Translations under genes and position numbers: made by a program | The notes under the pieces: model-generated | Told to the model about the DNA's origin: nothing | Database searches by the model: none | The model's input: only the letters and a program-made list of their open reading frames with translations | Part shown: one piece after another, positions 26,377 to 35,101 of the stretch | How positions within the stretch are numbered: the first letter of the stretch is position 1 | Layout: each line of letters starts with the position of its first letter | From: Alcaligenaceae bacterium | GTDB taxonomy: Bacteria; Pseudomonadota; Gammaproteobacteria; Burkholderiales; Burkholderiaceae_B | Direction: 5' to 3' | NCBI GenBank assembly: GCA_013416445.1 | Contig: JACCER010000011.1 | Location: forward strand, 1-64,000 | DNA length: 64,000 bases

Positions 26377-27381
26377 GTGAACGAAAAAAAGAAACGCGGT
26401 ATAACTCGCCGCATGGCCATCATGGCAATTGCGGCCCTCGGCGTCATAGGAGTGTCAGGGCCTGCTAGCGCTGACACCTTCCCGAACAAACCGATCCGTA
26501 TCGTCGTTCCTTACGCTCCCGGAGGCTTTACAGACATTGTCGCGCGCCTGGTAGGGCAAAAAGTGTCGCAACAACTGGGCCAACCGGTGATCGTGGAAAA
26601 CAAGGCGGGAGCCTCGACGATGATCGGTGCAAAAGTGGTGGCGGACTCCGCACCGGACGGATATACGCTGCTTATGGCGGTGACTACAACGATCTCGACC
26701 AATCCCTTTCTGTTCAAGAATCTACCTTACAAGCCGTCCGACTTTGCGCCGGTGGCTTTGGCCGGGCTGACACCTTTTGTTCTCGCCGCGCACCCGACAG
26801 TCAAGGCAGATACTCTGGCGGAACTCATAGCACTAGGGAAATCCCAGCCCGACACGCTGAACTTGGCCACATTGGGCCCTGGCAGCTCGACGCACCTGGT
26901 TGGTGAACTGTTCAACTCGCTGTCGGGCCTGAAGCTTAATATGGTGCCCTACCGGGGTGCAAATCTGGCGCTGACCGATCTAATGGCCGGCCATGTACAA
27001 CTGTATTTCGACGGTATCGCCACCGCTGCACCTTTGTTCCGCAGCGGCAAGCTCAAGGGTATTGCAATCACGGGCGACACCCGGTCCGAGGCCGCTCCCG
27101 ATGTGCCCACGTTCACAGAATTGAATATGCCGGGCATGCAGCCGGTCGGTTCATGGTATGGCCTGCTCGCTCCTGCAGGCACACCGCAAGAAGTGATCAA
27201 GCTCTTGAACCAGGCTACGAACGATGCCTTGCGTGATCCTGAAGTAAGCGCACGTATCGCACAAGATGGTGCGACGGCTCCGACCCTCAGTCCGGCTGAA
27301 TTCGGTGAACTGATCACGGCGCACACCCGTACCTGGAAAGCCATCATCGAGCCGCTGAACATCAATCTGGATGGACGCTGA
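26377..27381 (+). CDS. Bug/TctC-family periplasmic substrate-binding protein
   Basis: 334-aa Bug receptor. GTG 26377 with an AGGAG site 6 nt upstream is the likely start, giving a basic N-terminus (NEKKKRGITRRM), a hydrophobic core and cleavage after PASA before DTFPNKPIRIVV. Family motifs: IRIVVPYAPGGFTDIVARL, VIVENKAGASTMIGA, and the YGLLAPAGTP segment near residue 260. The longer frame to 26287 would run through the operator palindrome. It overlaps the downstream SDR gene by 1 bp (TGATG), tying solute capture to the catabolic enzymes. Confidence 0.9.
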   Translation: MNEKKKRGITRRMAIMAIAALGVIGVSGPASADTFPNKPIRIVVPYAPGGFTDIVARLVGQKVSQQLGQPVIVENKAGASTMIGAKVVADSAPDGYTLLMAVTTTISTNPFLFKNLPYKPSDFAPVALAGLTPFVLAAHPTVKADTLAELIALGKSQPDTLNLATLGPGSSTHLVGELFNSLSGLKLNMVPYRGANLALTDLMAGHVQLYFDGIATAAPLFRSGKLKGIAITGDTRSEAAPDVPTFTELNMPGMQPVGSWYGLLAPAGTPQEVIKLLNQATNDALRDPEVSARIAQDGATAPTLSPAEFGELITAHTRTWKAIIEPLNINLDGR

Positions 27382-28184
27382 TGGCACAGCGCTGTCCTGG
27401 CGAACTGACAGGCCGCGTCGCCCTGGTCACCGGCTCCACCGATGGCATCGGCCTGGCCGTGGCGCGTAACTTGGCGTCGCAAGGCTGTGCCATCATGCTT
27501 AACGGTTTTGGCGATCCAGAGGCCATTGCCAGCCTGTGCAATGAATTTGCCACCAAGTACGCAGTATCGGTAGGCCATGCTGGCGCCGACTTGCGCCAGG
27601 AAGACGAGGCTTCTGATCTGGTCAAACAGGTGGTGCACCAATTCGGTCAACTTGATATCCTGGTGAATAACGCGGGGACGCAGCACAAGGGTCCCATCGA
27701 GGAGCATCCGCCGTCGCGCTGGCGCGAGGTGCTTGCGCTGAATCTGGACGCACCCTTCCACCTCATTCGTACCGCACTGCCCGGTATGCGCGCGAATAAC
27801 TGGGGTCGTATCGTTAACATTGCATCGGTGTATGGGTTGGCCGGGGGCGTGGATCGCAGCAGCTACGTCGCATCCAAGCACGGGCTGATAGGCCTGACCA
27901 AGGCCGTGGCTCTCGAAACCGCCACATCGCCCATCACCTGCAACGCGGTGTGCCCCGGAGATGTTTCCACCCGAATTTTTTACCGTAGTGCCAAGCTTCT
28001 GGCCGACCAGGAACAGATCACCCGCGTGGAAGCACAGCAGCGTATTGCTGCGATAAACATGCCCTCGGGCCGGGTTGTTTCACCTGAGCAGGTCGCTGCG
28101 CTGGCGGTTTTTTTGTGCAGCGAGGCGGCCGCAGAGATCCATGGCGCGGCGTTGCCCGTCGATGGCGCCTGGCTCGCCCGATGA
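27381..28184 (+). CDS. SDR oxidoreductase (3-hydroxybutyrate dehydrogenase-like)
   Basis: 267-aa classical short-chain dehydrogenase: NAD-binding TGSTDGIGLAVARNLASQG, NNAG in the LDILVNNAGTQHKG segment, catalytic Ser in IASVYGLAG, and Y-x3-K in SSYVASKHGLIGLTK. The length and the VCPGDVSTR segment resemble 3-hydroxybutyrate dehydrogenases, but in this cluster it may oxidise another hydroxy-acid or ring hydroxyl. Its start overlaps the Bug stop; a CoA-transferase gene follows after 19 bp. Confidence 0.88.
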   Translation: MAQRCPGELTGRVALVTGSTDGIGLAVARNLASQGCAIMLNGFGDPEAIASLCNEFATKYAVSVGHAGADLRQEDEASDLVKQVVHQFGQLDILVNNAGTQHKGPIEEHPPSRWREVLALNLDAPFHLIRTALPGMRANNWGRIVNIASVYGLAGGVDRSSYVASKHGLIGLTKAVALETATSPITCNAVCPGDVSTRIFYRSAKLLADQEQITRVEAQQRIAAINMPSGRVVSPEQVAALAVFLCSEAAAEIHGAALPVDGAWLAR

Positions 28185-28203
28185 GCACTATGTGAGTGAC
28201 AAT

Positions 28204-29448
28204 ATGAATACAACAACTTCGCGCCCTGGTGCGCTTTCCCATATTCGAGTTCTTGACTTGAGCAGAGTCTTTGCCGGTCCCTGGGCCGGGCAGATGCTGG
28301 CCGACCTTGGTGCCGAAGTGATCAAGGTGGAGCGTCCCAACGAAGGCGACGACTCTCGCCGCCTCGGCCCGCCTTTCTTGCATGATGATGCAGGAGAACC
28401 CACGCGGGACTCCGGGTTCTACCTGAGCGCCAATCGCAACAAGAAGTCGGTGAGCGTCGATATTTCTCGCCCCGAGGGGCAGGAAATTATCCGAGCCCTG
28501 GTCAAGTCCTGCGATGTACTGATCGAGAACTATAAGGTCGGCGACCTCGCGCGCTACGGTCTCGCCTACGACTCGCTACGGGACGACAATCCGCGCCTGG
28601 TCTATTGCTCGATCACCGGCTTCGGGCAAACGGGCCCGTATCGCAAAAAGCCCGGTTACGATTCCATCTTCCAGGGCATGGGCGGGCTAATGGCTGTCAC
28701 AGGCAATGCAGATGGCGAGCCGGGGGGCGGCCACCAGAAAGTCGGCCTGATCGTATCTGACCTAATGGCCGGCATGTACGCGTCCGTCGCCATACTGGCT
28801 GCCCTAGAGCACCGCGATGCCGTTTCCGGCGAAGGCCAGTACATCGACCTGGCGCTGCTCGACTCACAAGTTGCCGCGCTGTCGCATTCGGCAATGGGCT
28901 ACCTGGTGTCAGGCGATCCGGTGCCCCGTTGCGGCACCAAGTCCCCGACTGCCGCACCGTCTCAGATGTATCACTGCCAAGACGGTGCAGTAATGGTTGT
29001 GGTGGGCAATAAGGTCCAATGGAACAAATTTGCCGCAGTATTGGGACGCCCGGATCTTCCGGACGATAGCCGCTTTATCAACAATCCGGATCGTATTCGC
29101 CACCGAGACGAACTCAATGCAATTCTTAAGCCCATTTTTTTGTCGCGACCAAGGCAACATTGGGTCGACGCGCTAGGCGAGGTCGGCGTGCCCTGCGGGC
29201 CAGTGAACGAATTGCATGAAGTCTTCGCCGACCAGCAGGTGCGTGAACGCGAAATGGTGATACGGATGAAGCATCCCCGGCGTGGTGACATGCCGATGCT
29301 GGCCAACCCCATCCGCCTGTCCAGCACGCCAGTGCAGTACAGAATGCCGCCACCCGACCTGGGCCAACACAGTGACGAGGTGCTGGAGGAACTCTTGGGA
29401 TACGACGAGGCACAGCGCCAGGCGCTGCGCGACAGTGGCATCATCTGA
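28204..29448 (+). CDS. Class III (CaiB/BaiF) CoA-transferase
   Basis: 414-aa family III CoA-transferase, moving CoA between acyl groups. N-terminal IRVLDLSRVFAGPWAGQMLADL and GAEVIKVERP are diagnostic; KPGYDSIFQGMGGLMAVTG contains the Asp expected to form the covalent intermediate. The start at 28204 (MNTTTSRPGALSHIRV) is chosen, since the longer frame overlaps the SDR gene. With the second CoA-transferase at 31 kb and the ADP-forming synthetase, the cluster has three ways to make CoA thioesters. Confidence 0.9.
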   Translation: MNTTTSRPGALSHIRVLDLSRVFAGPWAGQMLADLGAEVIKVERPNEGDDSRRLGPPFLHDDAGEPTRDSGFYLSANRNKKSVSVDISRPEGQEIIRALVKSCDVLIENYKVGDLARYGLAYDSLRDDNPRLVYCSITGFGQTGPYRKKPGYDSIFQGMGGLMAVTGNADGEPGGGHQKVGLIVSDLMAGMYASVAILAALEHRDAVSGEGQYIDLALLDSQVAALSHSAMGYLVSGDPVPRCGTKSPTAAPSQMYHCQDGAVMVVVGNKVQWNKFAAVLGRPDLPDDSRFINNPDRIRHRDELNAILKPIFLSRPRQHWVDALGEVGVPCGPVNELHEVFADQQVREREMVIRMKHPRRGDMPMLANPIRLSSTPVQYRMPPPDLGQHSDEVLEELLGYDEAQRQALRDSGII

Positions 29449-29483
29449 TCACCGGACGGGCGTGACTGAGAAGGAATTTTGCG

Positions 29484-30245
29484 ATGCAGCCAGTACTGTT
29501 ACTTGAAAATAAACTCACTTTAGTTACCGGAGCAGGCAGAGGCATCGGACGTGCCATCGCTTTGGCCTATGCCAACGCCGGAGCCCGTGTCGTGATCACC
29601 GACCTGGACGAAGCGGCATGCGCAAAGACTCATGCTGACGTTGAAGCAACCGGTGCACAGGCCTGGACCTATGCGCTAGACGTCACTGATGCCCAGGCCT
29701 GCATCCGTCTGGCGGCTACGGTGGAAAGCGATATCGGTGATCTGGATGTGCTGGTGAACAATGCCGGCCTGATCATACGCGAGCGGGTGGACAGCCCACG
29801 AGCACCTGATGCTGTACGCAGCCTGATGGAAGTGAATTATTTCGGTACCTTCAATGTACTGCACGCTTTCCTGCCGGCGCTGCGCCGCACGCGTGGCAAC
29901 GTGATCAACATTGCTTCAGGTGCTGCGCTGACCGGCCTGCCCGGATGTGTCGGTTATTCGCCCTCTAAGGGCGCCGTCAAGATGCTTACCCAGGCCATGG
30001 CCGCCGACTTGGGTAAGGATGGCATCCGCATTAATGCGATTGCACCCGGGGTGATCGAAACAGCAATGACTGACTCTACCCGCAACGACCCTGAGCGCCT
30101 GGGTCACTTCATGGCGCGCATTCCGGCTGGGCGCCTGGGCCAAGCCGATGAAATCGCCGGTCCGGCGGTCTTCCTTGCTTCTGATCTTGCCATCTATGTC
30201 AACGGCATCACCTTGCCTGTCGATGGTGGCAAACAGGCAGTGTGA
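29484..30245 (+). CDS. SDR family oxidoreductase
   Basis: 253-aa classical SDR: TGAGRGIGRAIALAYANAG cofactor loop, Asp in ITDLDEAA (NAD preference), LDVLVNNAGLI, Ser in NIASGAALTG, and Y-x3-K in VGYSPSKGAVKMLTQAMA. An AAGGA ribosome site precedes ATG 29484. It is the last gene of the plus-strand group and ends 16 bp before a convergent SDR. The likely role is oxidation of a hydroxyl on a pathway intermediate; the substrate is unknown. Confidence 0.88.
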   Translation: MQPVLLLENKLTLVTGAGRGIGRAIALAYANAGARVVITDLDEAACAKTHADVEATGAQAWTYALDVTDAQACIRLAATVESDIGDLDVLVNNAGLIIRERVDSPRAPDAVRSLMEVNYFGTFNVLHAFLPALRRTRGNVINIASGAALTGLPGCVGYSPSKGAVKMLTQAMAADLGKDGIRINAIAPGVIETAMTDSTRNDPERLGHFMARIPAGRLGQADEIAGPAVFLASDLAIYVNGITLPVDGGKQAV

Positions 30246-30260
30246 CAGGCACCGTTGTAT

Positions 30261-31016
30261 TCAGATCACTTCACCGCCGTTGGGACTGATGATCTGGCCT
30301 GTAATGTAGTCGGCCTGATGCGACGCCAGAAAGGCGACCAGCCATGCGATCTCTTCGGGTTCGCCGCGCCGGCGCAGGGGCACCTTGGCAAGCAAATCGT
30401 TCCGGTATTCTTCAGTGTTCGCGAAATCACCCAGAATCGGTGTGCGTATCCGGCCGGGTGCAACGGCGTTCACCTGGATATTCCATTCGGCGAATTCTTT
30501 GGCCCACGCCTTGGTCAGGCCAATAAGGGCCGCTTTCGCCCCTGCATAATGCGAGGCCCGCGTACGGCCCGCCATGCCCAGGATGGACGATGTGTTGATA
30601 ATTTTGCCGCGGCGTTTTTGTTTCATGCCAGCAAGCACAGCGCGAGTGCAGTACCACGCTCCTTTCACATGGATCTGAAACATGCGATCAAGCTGTTCGT
30701 CGTCGATTTCGTGGAAAGCCCTGCGGTTTCCTGCAATTCCGGCGTTGTTCACCAGTATGTCGATGTCGCCAACCTGTCGTGCGGCTGTGTTGATGGCATC
30801 TGTGATGGCAGCGGAGCAGCCGACGTCGCCGGCACATGCTATGGCGTGTCCACCAGCTTCGATGATGGCGTCTACAGTCGCCGCTGCCGCCTCTGGATTG
30901 AAGTCATTGACGATTACAGATGCGCCTTGCGAAGCAAGCACTTCGGCATCTACCCGGCCTATGCCTGAACCGGCGCCCGTTACGAGCGCCACGCGGCCTT
31001 CCAGAAGTTTTTCCAT
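30261..31016 (-). CDS. SDR family oxidoreductase
   Basis: 251-aa classical SDR: TGAGSGIGRVDAEVLASQG cofactor loop, VNDFNPEAAAATV, DILVNNAGIAGN, Ser in NTSSILGMAG, and a Tyr-Ala-Gly-Ala-Lys motif (SHYAGAKAALIGLTKAWAKE). It ends with the common C-terminus TGQIISPNGGEVI. It lies 14 bp downstream of the second CoA-transferase on the minus strand and is presumably co-transcribed with it. It differs clearly from the two plus-strand SDRs, so it is not a recent duplicate. Confidence 0.88.
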   Translation of the reverse strand: MEKLLEGRVALVTGAGSGIGRVDAEVLASQGASVIVNDFNPEAAAATVDAIIEAGGHAIACAGDVGCSAAITDAINTAARQVGDIDILVNNAGIAGNRRAFHEIDDEQLDRMFQIHVKGAWYCTRAVLAGMKQKRRGKIINTSSILGMAGRTRASHYAGAKAALIGLTKAWAKEFAEWNIQVNAVAPGRIRTPILGDFANTEEYRNDLLAKVPLRRRGEPEEIAWLVAFLASHQADYITGQIISPNGGEVI

Positions 31017-31030
31017 ACGTGCGTTTACCT

Positions 31031-32218
31031 TTAAATGGCTTGTTGTGCGTGCAGGTGCTTTATCTGAGCTGCATCAAGCGATAGTTTTTCACTAAGTATA
31101 GCCTCGGTATCTGCGCCCAGCCTCGCGCTGGGCTTGTAGGGTACCGAAGCGTCTTCGCCCCCGAAACGCAGTGGCGTGGTGGGCACCACAATACGACCGT
31201 ATTCGGGATGGTCGATCCATTGCAGCGAACCGCGTTCATGCAGGTGGGGATCGTTCACGACCTCTGCCAGCGTGCGAACCGGTGCGCAGGGGACGCGATA
31301 TTTGATAAGACGGTCGAACAGCTCCGACTTGGTATACGTGACAGTGATTTCACCCAGCGTGGCGTCCACGACATCCATGTGTGCGCAGCGCTCTTTGACC
31401 GTCAGGAACCGTGGGTCTTCGGCCAGATGCGGTGCTTGCAGCGCTTTCACAAGGTTGTGCCAGTGCGTTTCGTTGTTCGTAATGATCGCGATATATCCAT
31501 CGGACGAGGGATACACGTTATAAGGACACAGCGACATGCCGGTATGGCGGTTGGCGGTACGCGGCGCGTCACCGGACCCATAGAACAGGCCGAGGCTTGA
31601 GGCCAGTGTCGGATATACGGCTTCCATCATCGAGACCTCGACGGTCCGGGCATTCCCGGTGCGTTCGCGCTCGAACAAGGCCGTGGCGATCGCGCCGTAC
31701 AAATGAATGCCTGCCATGAAGTCTGCAATGGCGGGCCCAGACTTAACGGGCGGCATTTCGGGGTAGCCGGTCGTGTCGATGACCCCTGTCATGGCCTGCA
31801 CGGTCAAGTCCATCGCCGGATAGTCGCGATATGGGCCTGTCTTGCCGTAGCCGGAACCAGCCGCATAAATCAGTTTCGGGTTGGCCTTTTTCAATACGTC
31901 TTCACTCAGACCGAGCCGCTCCATGACGCCTGGCGCGAAGTTTTCTACCAGTACGTCGGCCTGCTCTACCATGCGCAGCAGTAATTCCCGCCCTTGCTCG
32001 GACTTAAGGTTCAGCGTCATGGTGCGCTTGTTGGCATTAAGCATGGCGAACGGCATTGCAGCGCCGCTGGCACCTGAACGTTTACGCAAATGCTCGCCAC
32101 CGGGGGGTTCGATCTTGATGACCTCGGCCCCGCCCTGCGCTAGCAGGAATGTGGCGTACGGGCCATTGTAGATTTGTGTCATGTCGAGCACTGTTATGCC
32201 GGCAAACGGGTAGGTCAT
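31031..32218 (-). CDS. Class III (CaiB/BaiF) CoA-transferase
   Basis: 395-aa family III CoA-transferase: ITVLDMTQIYNGPYATFLLAQ, GAEVIKIEPPGGEHLRKRS, YAAGSGYGKTGPYRDYPAMD with the candidate active-site Asp, and IADFMAGIHLYGAIATALFE. An AGGAG ribosome site precedes the start. The promoter is divergent from the OYE gene across 117 bp containing two TGGAA-type sites. The sequence differs from the 28204-29448 enzyme throughout, suggesting a different acyl donor or acceptor. Confidence 0.9.
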   Translation of the reverse strand: MTYPFAGITVLDMTQIYNGPYATFLLAQGGAEVIKIEPPGGEHLRKRSGASGAAMPFAMLNANKRTMTLNLKSEQGRELLLRMVEQADVLVENFAPGVMERLGLSEDVLKKANPKLIYAAGSGYGKTGPYRDYPAMDLTVQAMTGVIDTTGYPEMPPVKSGPAIADFMAGIHLYGAIATALFERERTGNARTVEVSMMEAVYPTLASSLGLFYGSGDAPRTANRHTGMSLCPYNVYPSSDGYIAIITNNETHWHNLVKALQAPHLAEDPRFLTVKERCAHMDVVDATLGEITVTYTKSELFDRLIKYRVPCAPVRTLAEVVNDPHLHERGSLQWIDHPEYGRIVVPTTPLRFGGEDASVPYKPSARLGADTEAILSEKLSLDAAQIKHLHAQQAI

Positions 32219-32253
32219 GATTTGTGTGCTCCTGTTAAGGAAATTTTAACAGC

Positions 32254-32300
32254 TGTTCCATTTTAGAGCAATTATATGATAAAATGGAATATATTTCGTG
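32254..32300. promoter_or_regulatory. Two operator sites between CoA-transferase and OYE genes
   Basis: TGTTCCATTTT at 32254-32264 (AAAATGGAACA on the other strand) and AAATGGAATATATTTCGTGG at 32282-32301 lie 27 bp apart in the divergent promoter. The second is an imperfect palindrome. Both match the half-site AAATGGAA seen in the other promoters of the cluster. Confidence 0.6.
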
Positions 32301-32335
32301 GTATCCGAATTACCCCAAGTACTGGAGGGACTCCC

Positions 32336-33433
32336 ATGACACAGCACACCAGCCTCTTTGAACCTCTTTCTTTACGCGGCCTGTCATTGCCCAATCGGAT
32401 TGGCCTGTCGCCGATGTGCATGTATGCCTGTGAACCAGATGGCCTGGCCACACCATGGCATTTGGTTCACCTGGGCGCGCGCGCCATAGGTGGCGCTGGC
32501 CTGATCGTGACAGAGGCAACGGCGGTGTCGCCGCAGGCACGTATTTCCAATGCGGATCTCGGTCTTTGGTCGCAGGCTCATGCGGATGCGCTACGCCCTA
32601 TCACGGCTTTTATCGAGGCTCAGGGAAGCGTCCCCGGAATCCAAATTGCCCATGCCGGACGCAAGGGCGGCACGCCGCGTCCGTGGTTAGGCCGCAAGCC
32701 ACTGCCACGGGCGGATGGCGGCTGGGATGTTCTAGCACCCTCACCCCTGCGTTTTTCGGACCACAGCGCAGCACCGCTCGAAATGAGCGAACGTGACATC
32801 GCGCAGACAAGCACTGATTTCGTGCGCGCTGCAACGCTTGCTTATGATGCTGGTTTCCGTTACCTAGAGCTGCATTTTGGCCATGGTTACCTTGCACACC
32901 AGTTTCTGTCGCCGCTGACTAATCTGCGGCAAGACGATAGTGGCGGCTCCTTCGAGAATCGCACTCGTTTCGTGCGTGACATCACTGCGGGCGTGCGGGC
33001 CGCATGGCCCGACGATCTGCCTCTTGCGGTTCGCTTATCGATGACCGATTGGCGTGAGGACGGCTGGGATCTGGACGATGCCGTGCGGCTCGCGGCTGAC
33101 TTACGTTCTCTCGGGGTGGATCTGGTGATTTGTTCCAGCGGCGCAATCGTTCCCGGTTCGCATCCACCCGAAGGGGCAGGCATGCAGATCCCTTTTGCAC
33201 GCCGCGTGCGGGCCGGCGCAGGTATTGCTGCCGGCGCAGTCGGGCAGATCACGCAAGCAGAACAAGCCCAAGACCTTATCGCCAGTGGCGGGGCCGATCT
33301 GGTGTTTCTTGGGCGCGCAATGCTGCGTGACCCATACTGGGCTATTCACGCTGCCGAAGAGCTTGGACAGCCCGCGCGGTGGCCCACACCTTATGCACGC
33401 GCGGTGGGCCGGCGCCTAGTCGATGCGTCGTAG
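32336..33433 (+). CDS. Old yellow enzyme family NADH:flavin oxidoreductase (YqjM-like)
   Basis: 365-aa FMN-dependent ene-reductase-fold protein. The thermophilic-like/YqjM subgroup signature RIGLSPMCMYACEPDG contains the Cys that tunes the flavin. The substrate-binding His pair appears in HFGHGYLAHQFLSPLTNLR, followed by GGSFENRTRFVRDI, and the phosphate-binding loop in GGADLVFLGRAMLRDP. It lacks the C-terminal Fe-S/FAD domains of BaiCD-type enzymes. It probably reduces or isomerises an activated C=C bond. The start at 32336 has a GGAGGG ribosome site; the upstream in-frame ATG lies inside an operator site. Last gene of the cluster, directly abutted by IS66 debris. Confidence 0.9.
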   Translation: MTQHTSLFEPLSLRGLSLPNRIGLSPMCMYACEPDGLATPWHLVHLGARAIGGAGLIVTEATAVSPQARISNADLGLWSQAHADALRPITAFIEAQGSVPGIQIAHAGRKGGTPRPWLGRKPLPRADGGWDVLAPSPLRFSDHSAAPLEMSERDIAQTSTDFVRAATLAYDAGFRYLELHFGHGYLAHQFLSPLTNLRQDDSGGSFENRTRFVRDITAGVRAAWPDDLPLAVRLSMTDWREDGWDLDDAVRLAADLRSLGVDLVICSSGAIVPGSHPPEGAGMQIPFARRVRAGAGIAAGAVGQITQAEQAQDLIASGGADLVFLGRAMLRDPYWAIHAAEELGQPARWPTPYARAVGRRLVDAS

Positions 33434-33576
33434 TCCCTGAGCTGATCCAGACCGCAAAACTCAACGGCCACGATCCCCACGCCTACCTGAAGGACGTGCT
33501 CACGCGCCTGCCCACGCACAAAGCCAGCCGAATCGATGAGCTCCTGCCGCACAACTGGCAACCCGCCACATCTTGA
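33433..33576 (+). pseudogene. IS66-family TnpC transposase C-terminal remnant
   Basis: The frame reads LIQTAKLNGHDPHAYLKDVL, then THKASRIDELLPHNW, the standard C-terminal end of IS66 TnpC transposases (TAKLNG-x-DP and RIDELLPWNW). Only the last ~47 codons remain, starting right after the stop codon of the OYE gene. A GNRA-type hairpin (ACGCCCGC-GAAA-GCGGGCGT, 33587-33606) follows and may be part of the element end or act as a terminator. Confidence 0.8.
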
Positions 33577-33586
33577 TTGACCAAGA

Positions 33587-33606
33587 ACGCCCGCGAAAGC
33601 GGGCGT
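33587..33606. repeat. Perfect 8-bp stem hairpin with GAAA loop
   Basis: ACGCCCGC (33587-33594), GAAA, GCGGGCGT (33599-33606). It lies just behind the IS66 TnpC remnant and before the frameshifted TnpA remnant. There is no T-run on either side, so terminator activity is uncertain. Confidence 0.6.
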
Positions 33607-33939
33607 CAATGTGTGATGGCCGGATGCTTACTTCGCAACTGAGAGAGTTCCAGGCGAAGATCCGAACCGAGCGTGACACAACAGGCCATGTTCGGGCTCA
33701 TCTCGGCTGCGGCGTTTTTGATCTGTACCGGCATGAATAGTTTACGGCCGGACCCTTTGGTCCTGAGGTACCACTGCCAGCGGATGCGGACCGTGCTGCT
33801 GCGCCTTGATACGGCGGCGCCAATAGTACAGCGCGGAGACCGACAGCGATTCGCGCCGGGCATACGCCTTGGTGTCGATGCCTTCATCAGCAATGGCTGC
33901 CACGTGTGCGGCCCAATATTCATACCCTTTGTTGCTCAT
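33606..33939 (-). pseudogene. IS66-family accessory protein TnpA, frameshifted
   Basis: The minus strand reads YEYWAAHVAAIADEGIDTKA and LSVSALYYWRRRIKAQQ, the N-terminal helix-turn-helix of IS66 TnpA. After a frameshift near 33750-33770 it continues FMPVQIKNAAAE and CCVTLGSDLRLELSQL, the C-terminal part of the same protein. The two halves lie in different frames, so it is inactive. It lies on the opposite strand from the TnpC remnant, so the element has been rearranged. Confidence 0.75.
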
Positions 33940-34543
33940 GTCGTCCTGCTCCTGAAAAAATGAACAGACGAACGATGAACGATTCAGGCGCCGGCGACAA
34001 TCCTGTGCTTTATGGAGCGCTTACCTAAAAACTACCCTTATTTGAACTGCTGGTCAATCTTGAATTTGCTCCCGGGACTTTCGGAGACATGGCGGATGTA
34101 CTTGTCATCACCTACAGGGCGAACGCAGTAAATCAGACGCTTCAAGTCCCAGTGGGCGGTGCTGGCCTCTGCCTCGATGCCGAGTCGGATTGCGAACCAG
34201 TGCGAATGCTCTGCCGCGTAGACTAGAACCGCTCTTCGTGGGTTTCACAAGAGGTGAAAGGATTGTCGGCATCTTCGCTGGGCGCAATTCAAAGACATCA
34301 CGAGACACATTACCGAGCGGTCGAAGATTACTCACTACCGGGGTCATACTTTTTCGAGGCGCTGGGTTTGTCGACAGTATTCGATCCGCCGCAGCAATGT
34401 TGCGGTTGCGGCGGGGAAGGCTGCCTACCTGAAATTAAATTTTCACGGGTTAAGGGATCTGCCACTGTTGCCAAATTCGTTCGGCGGATCGGTGCCAAGG
34501 GCGCACATGATTTTTAAAAATTCCAGCAACTGAGGGGTGAAAC
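33940..34543. other. Debris with a C-terminal gene fragment of unknown family
   Basis: No intact gene. On the minus strand 34038-34244 an open stretch of ~68 codons (RAVLVYAAEHSHWFAIRLG, then HWDLKRLIYCVRPVGDDKYI, ending at a TAA) has protein-like composition but is headed by a stop codon and lacks a start; I do not recognise it. A plus-strand frame at 34254-34517 contains a cysteine cluster (CCGCGGEGC) but has no ribosome site and no recognised family. Both are reported only as possible remnants. Confidence 0.3.
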
Positions 34544-35101
34544 ATGAGGATTAGATTTTTGTGCGCTACTGTCGTCGCCTCCTCCATGCTAACCGGGTGT
34601 TACACGCCTCTCGAAGAGCAGGAGCCTCAAGTCCAAGAAATCCGATATGACACCACTCATGTGCTCCATTTCTACAAAGAAAAAAGTGAATGGCGCACAG
34701 TTTTCCATGGTTCGCGCTGCTACACGGGCAAAGGAAACAGTTCAACAGATCATCTTTTCAAATTCGATAGCGATGACGATACGTTGACACTGACAATCAA
34801 TGACAATGAAGGCGTCATGCCTGGAGATGACTATTCTTATACCTTGTCGCAGATAAACCAGTCGAATGCCAAGACTTTGCAGTCCTGGAAAATCCTTACA
34901 CAAACGCCGTCATCCGACACAAAGGCCCAACACGTATTCTCAACCGTCATCAGTTTGTCAAGCGACTCAAAATGGGACCCCGCAGTCGAGGTGCAAGGGT
35001 TGTACGTGCTTTCGCAAACCTCTAGGACTCTCAGTGTAGATACAAGGTTCTCTGTCGGTAATAAGGTGGCCGCGCTTGGGTTCTGTTCGCCACGAGACTG
35101 A
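34544..35101 (+). CDS. Small putative lipoprotein, unknown function
   Basis: 185-aa protein with a lipoprotein signal: MRIRFLCATVVASSMLTGCY, where LTGC is the lipobox and Cys19 the expected lipidated residue. The mature part is polar, rich in Ser, Thr and Asp, with two later cysteines (SRCYTG and GFCSPRD) that could form a disulfide; beta-rich character is likely. GAGGGG precedes the ATG by 7 nt. Base composition is AT-richer than the neighbours, suggesting acquisition. No family is recognised; outer-membrane or periplasmic location is inferred only from the signal. Confidence 0.7.
   Translation: MRIRFLCATVVASSMLTGCYTPLEEQEPQVQEIRYDTTHVLHFYKEKSEWRTVFHGSRCYTGKGNSSTDHLFKFDSDDDTLTLTINDNEGVMPGDDYSYTLSQINQSNAKTLQSWKILTQTPSSDTKAQHVFSTVISLSSDSKWDPAVEVQGLYVLSQTSRTLSVDTRFSVGNKVAALGFCSPRD

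Noticed and set aside
24814-33433. Interpretation of the cluster as a bile-acid 7-dehydroxylation (bai) operon
   Set aside because: BaiE-like fold, CoA-transferases, SDRs and OYE are shared, but the OYE lacks the Fe-S/FAD domains of BaiCD/BaiH and the operon also encodes full side-chain oxidation; only the general similarity is kept.
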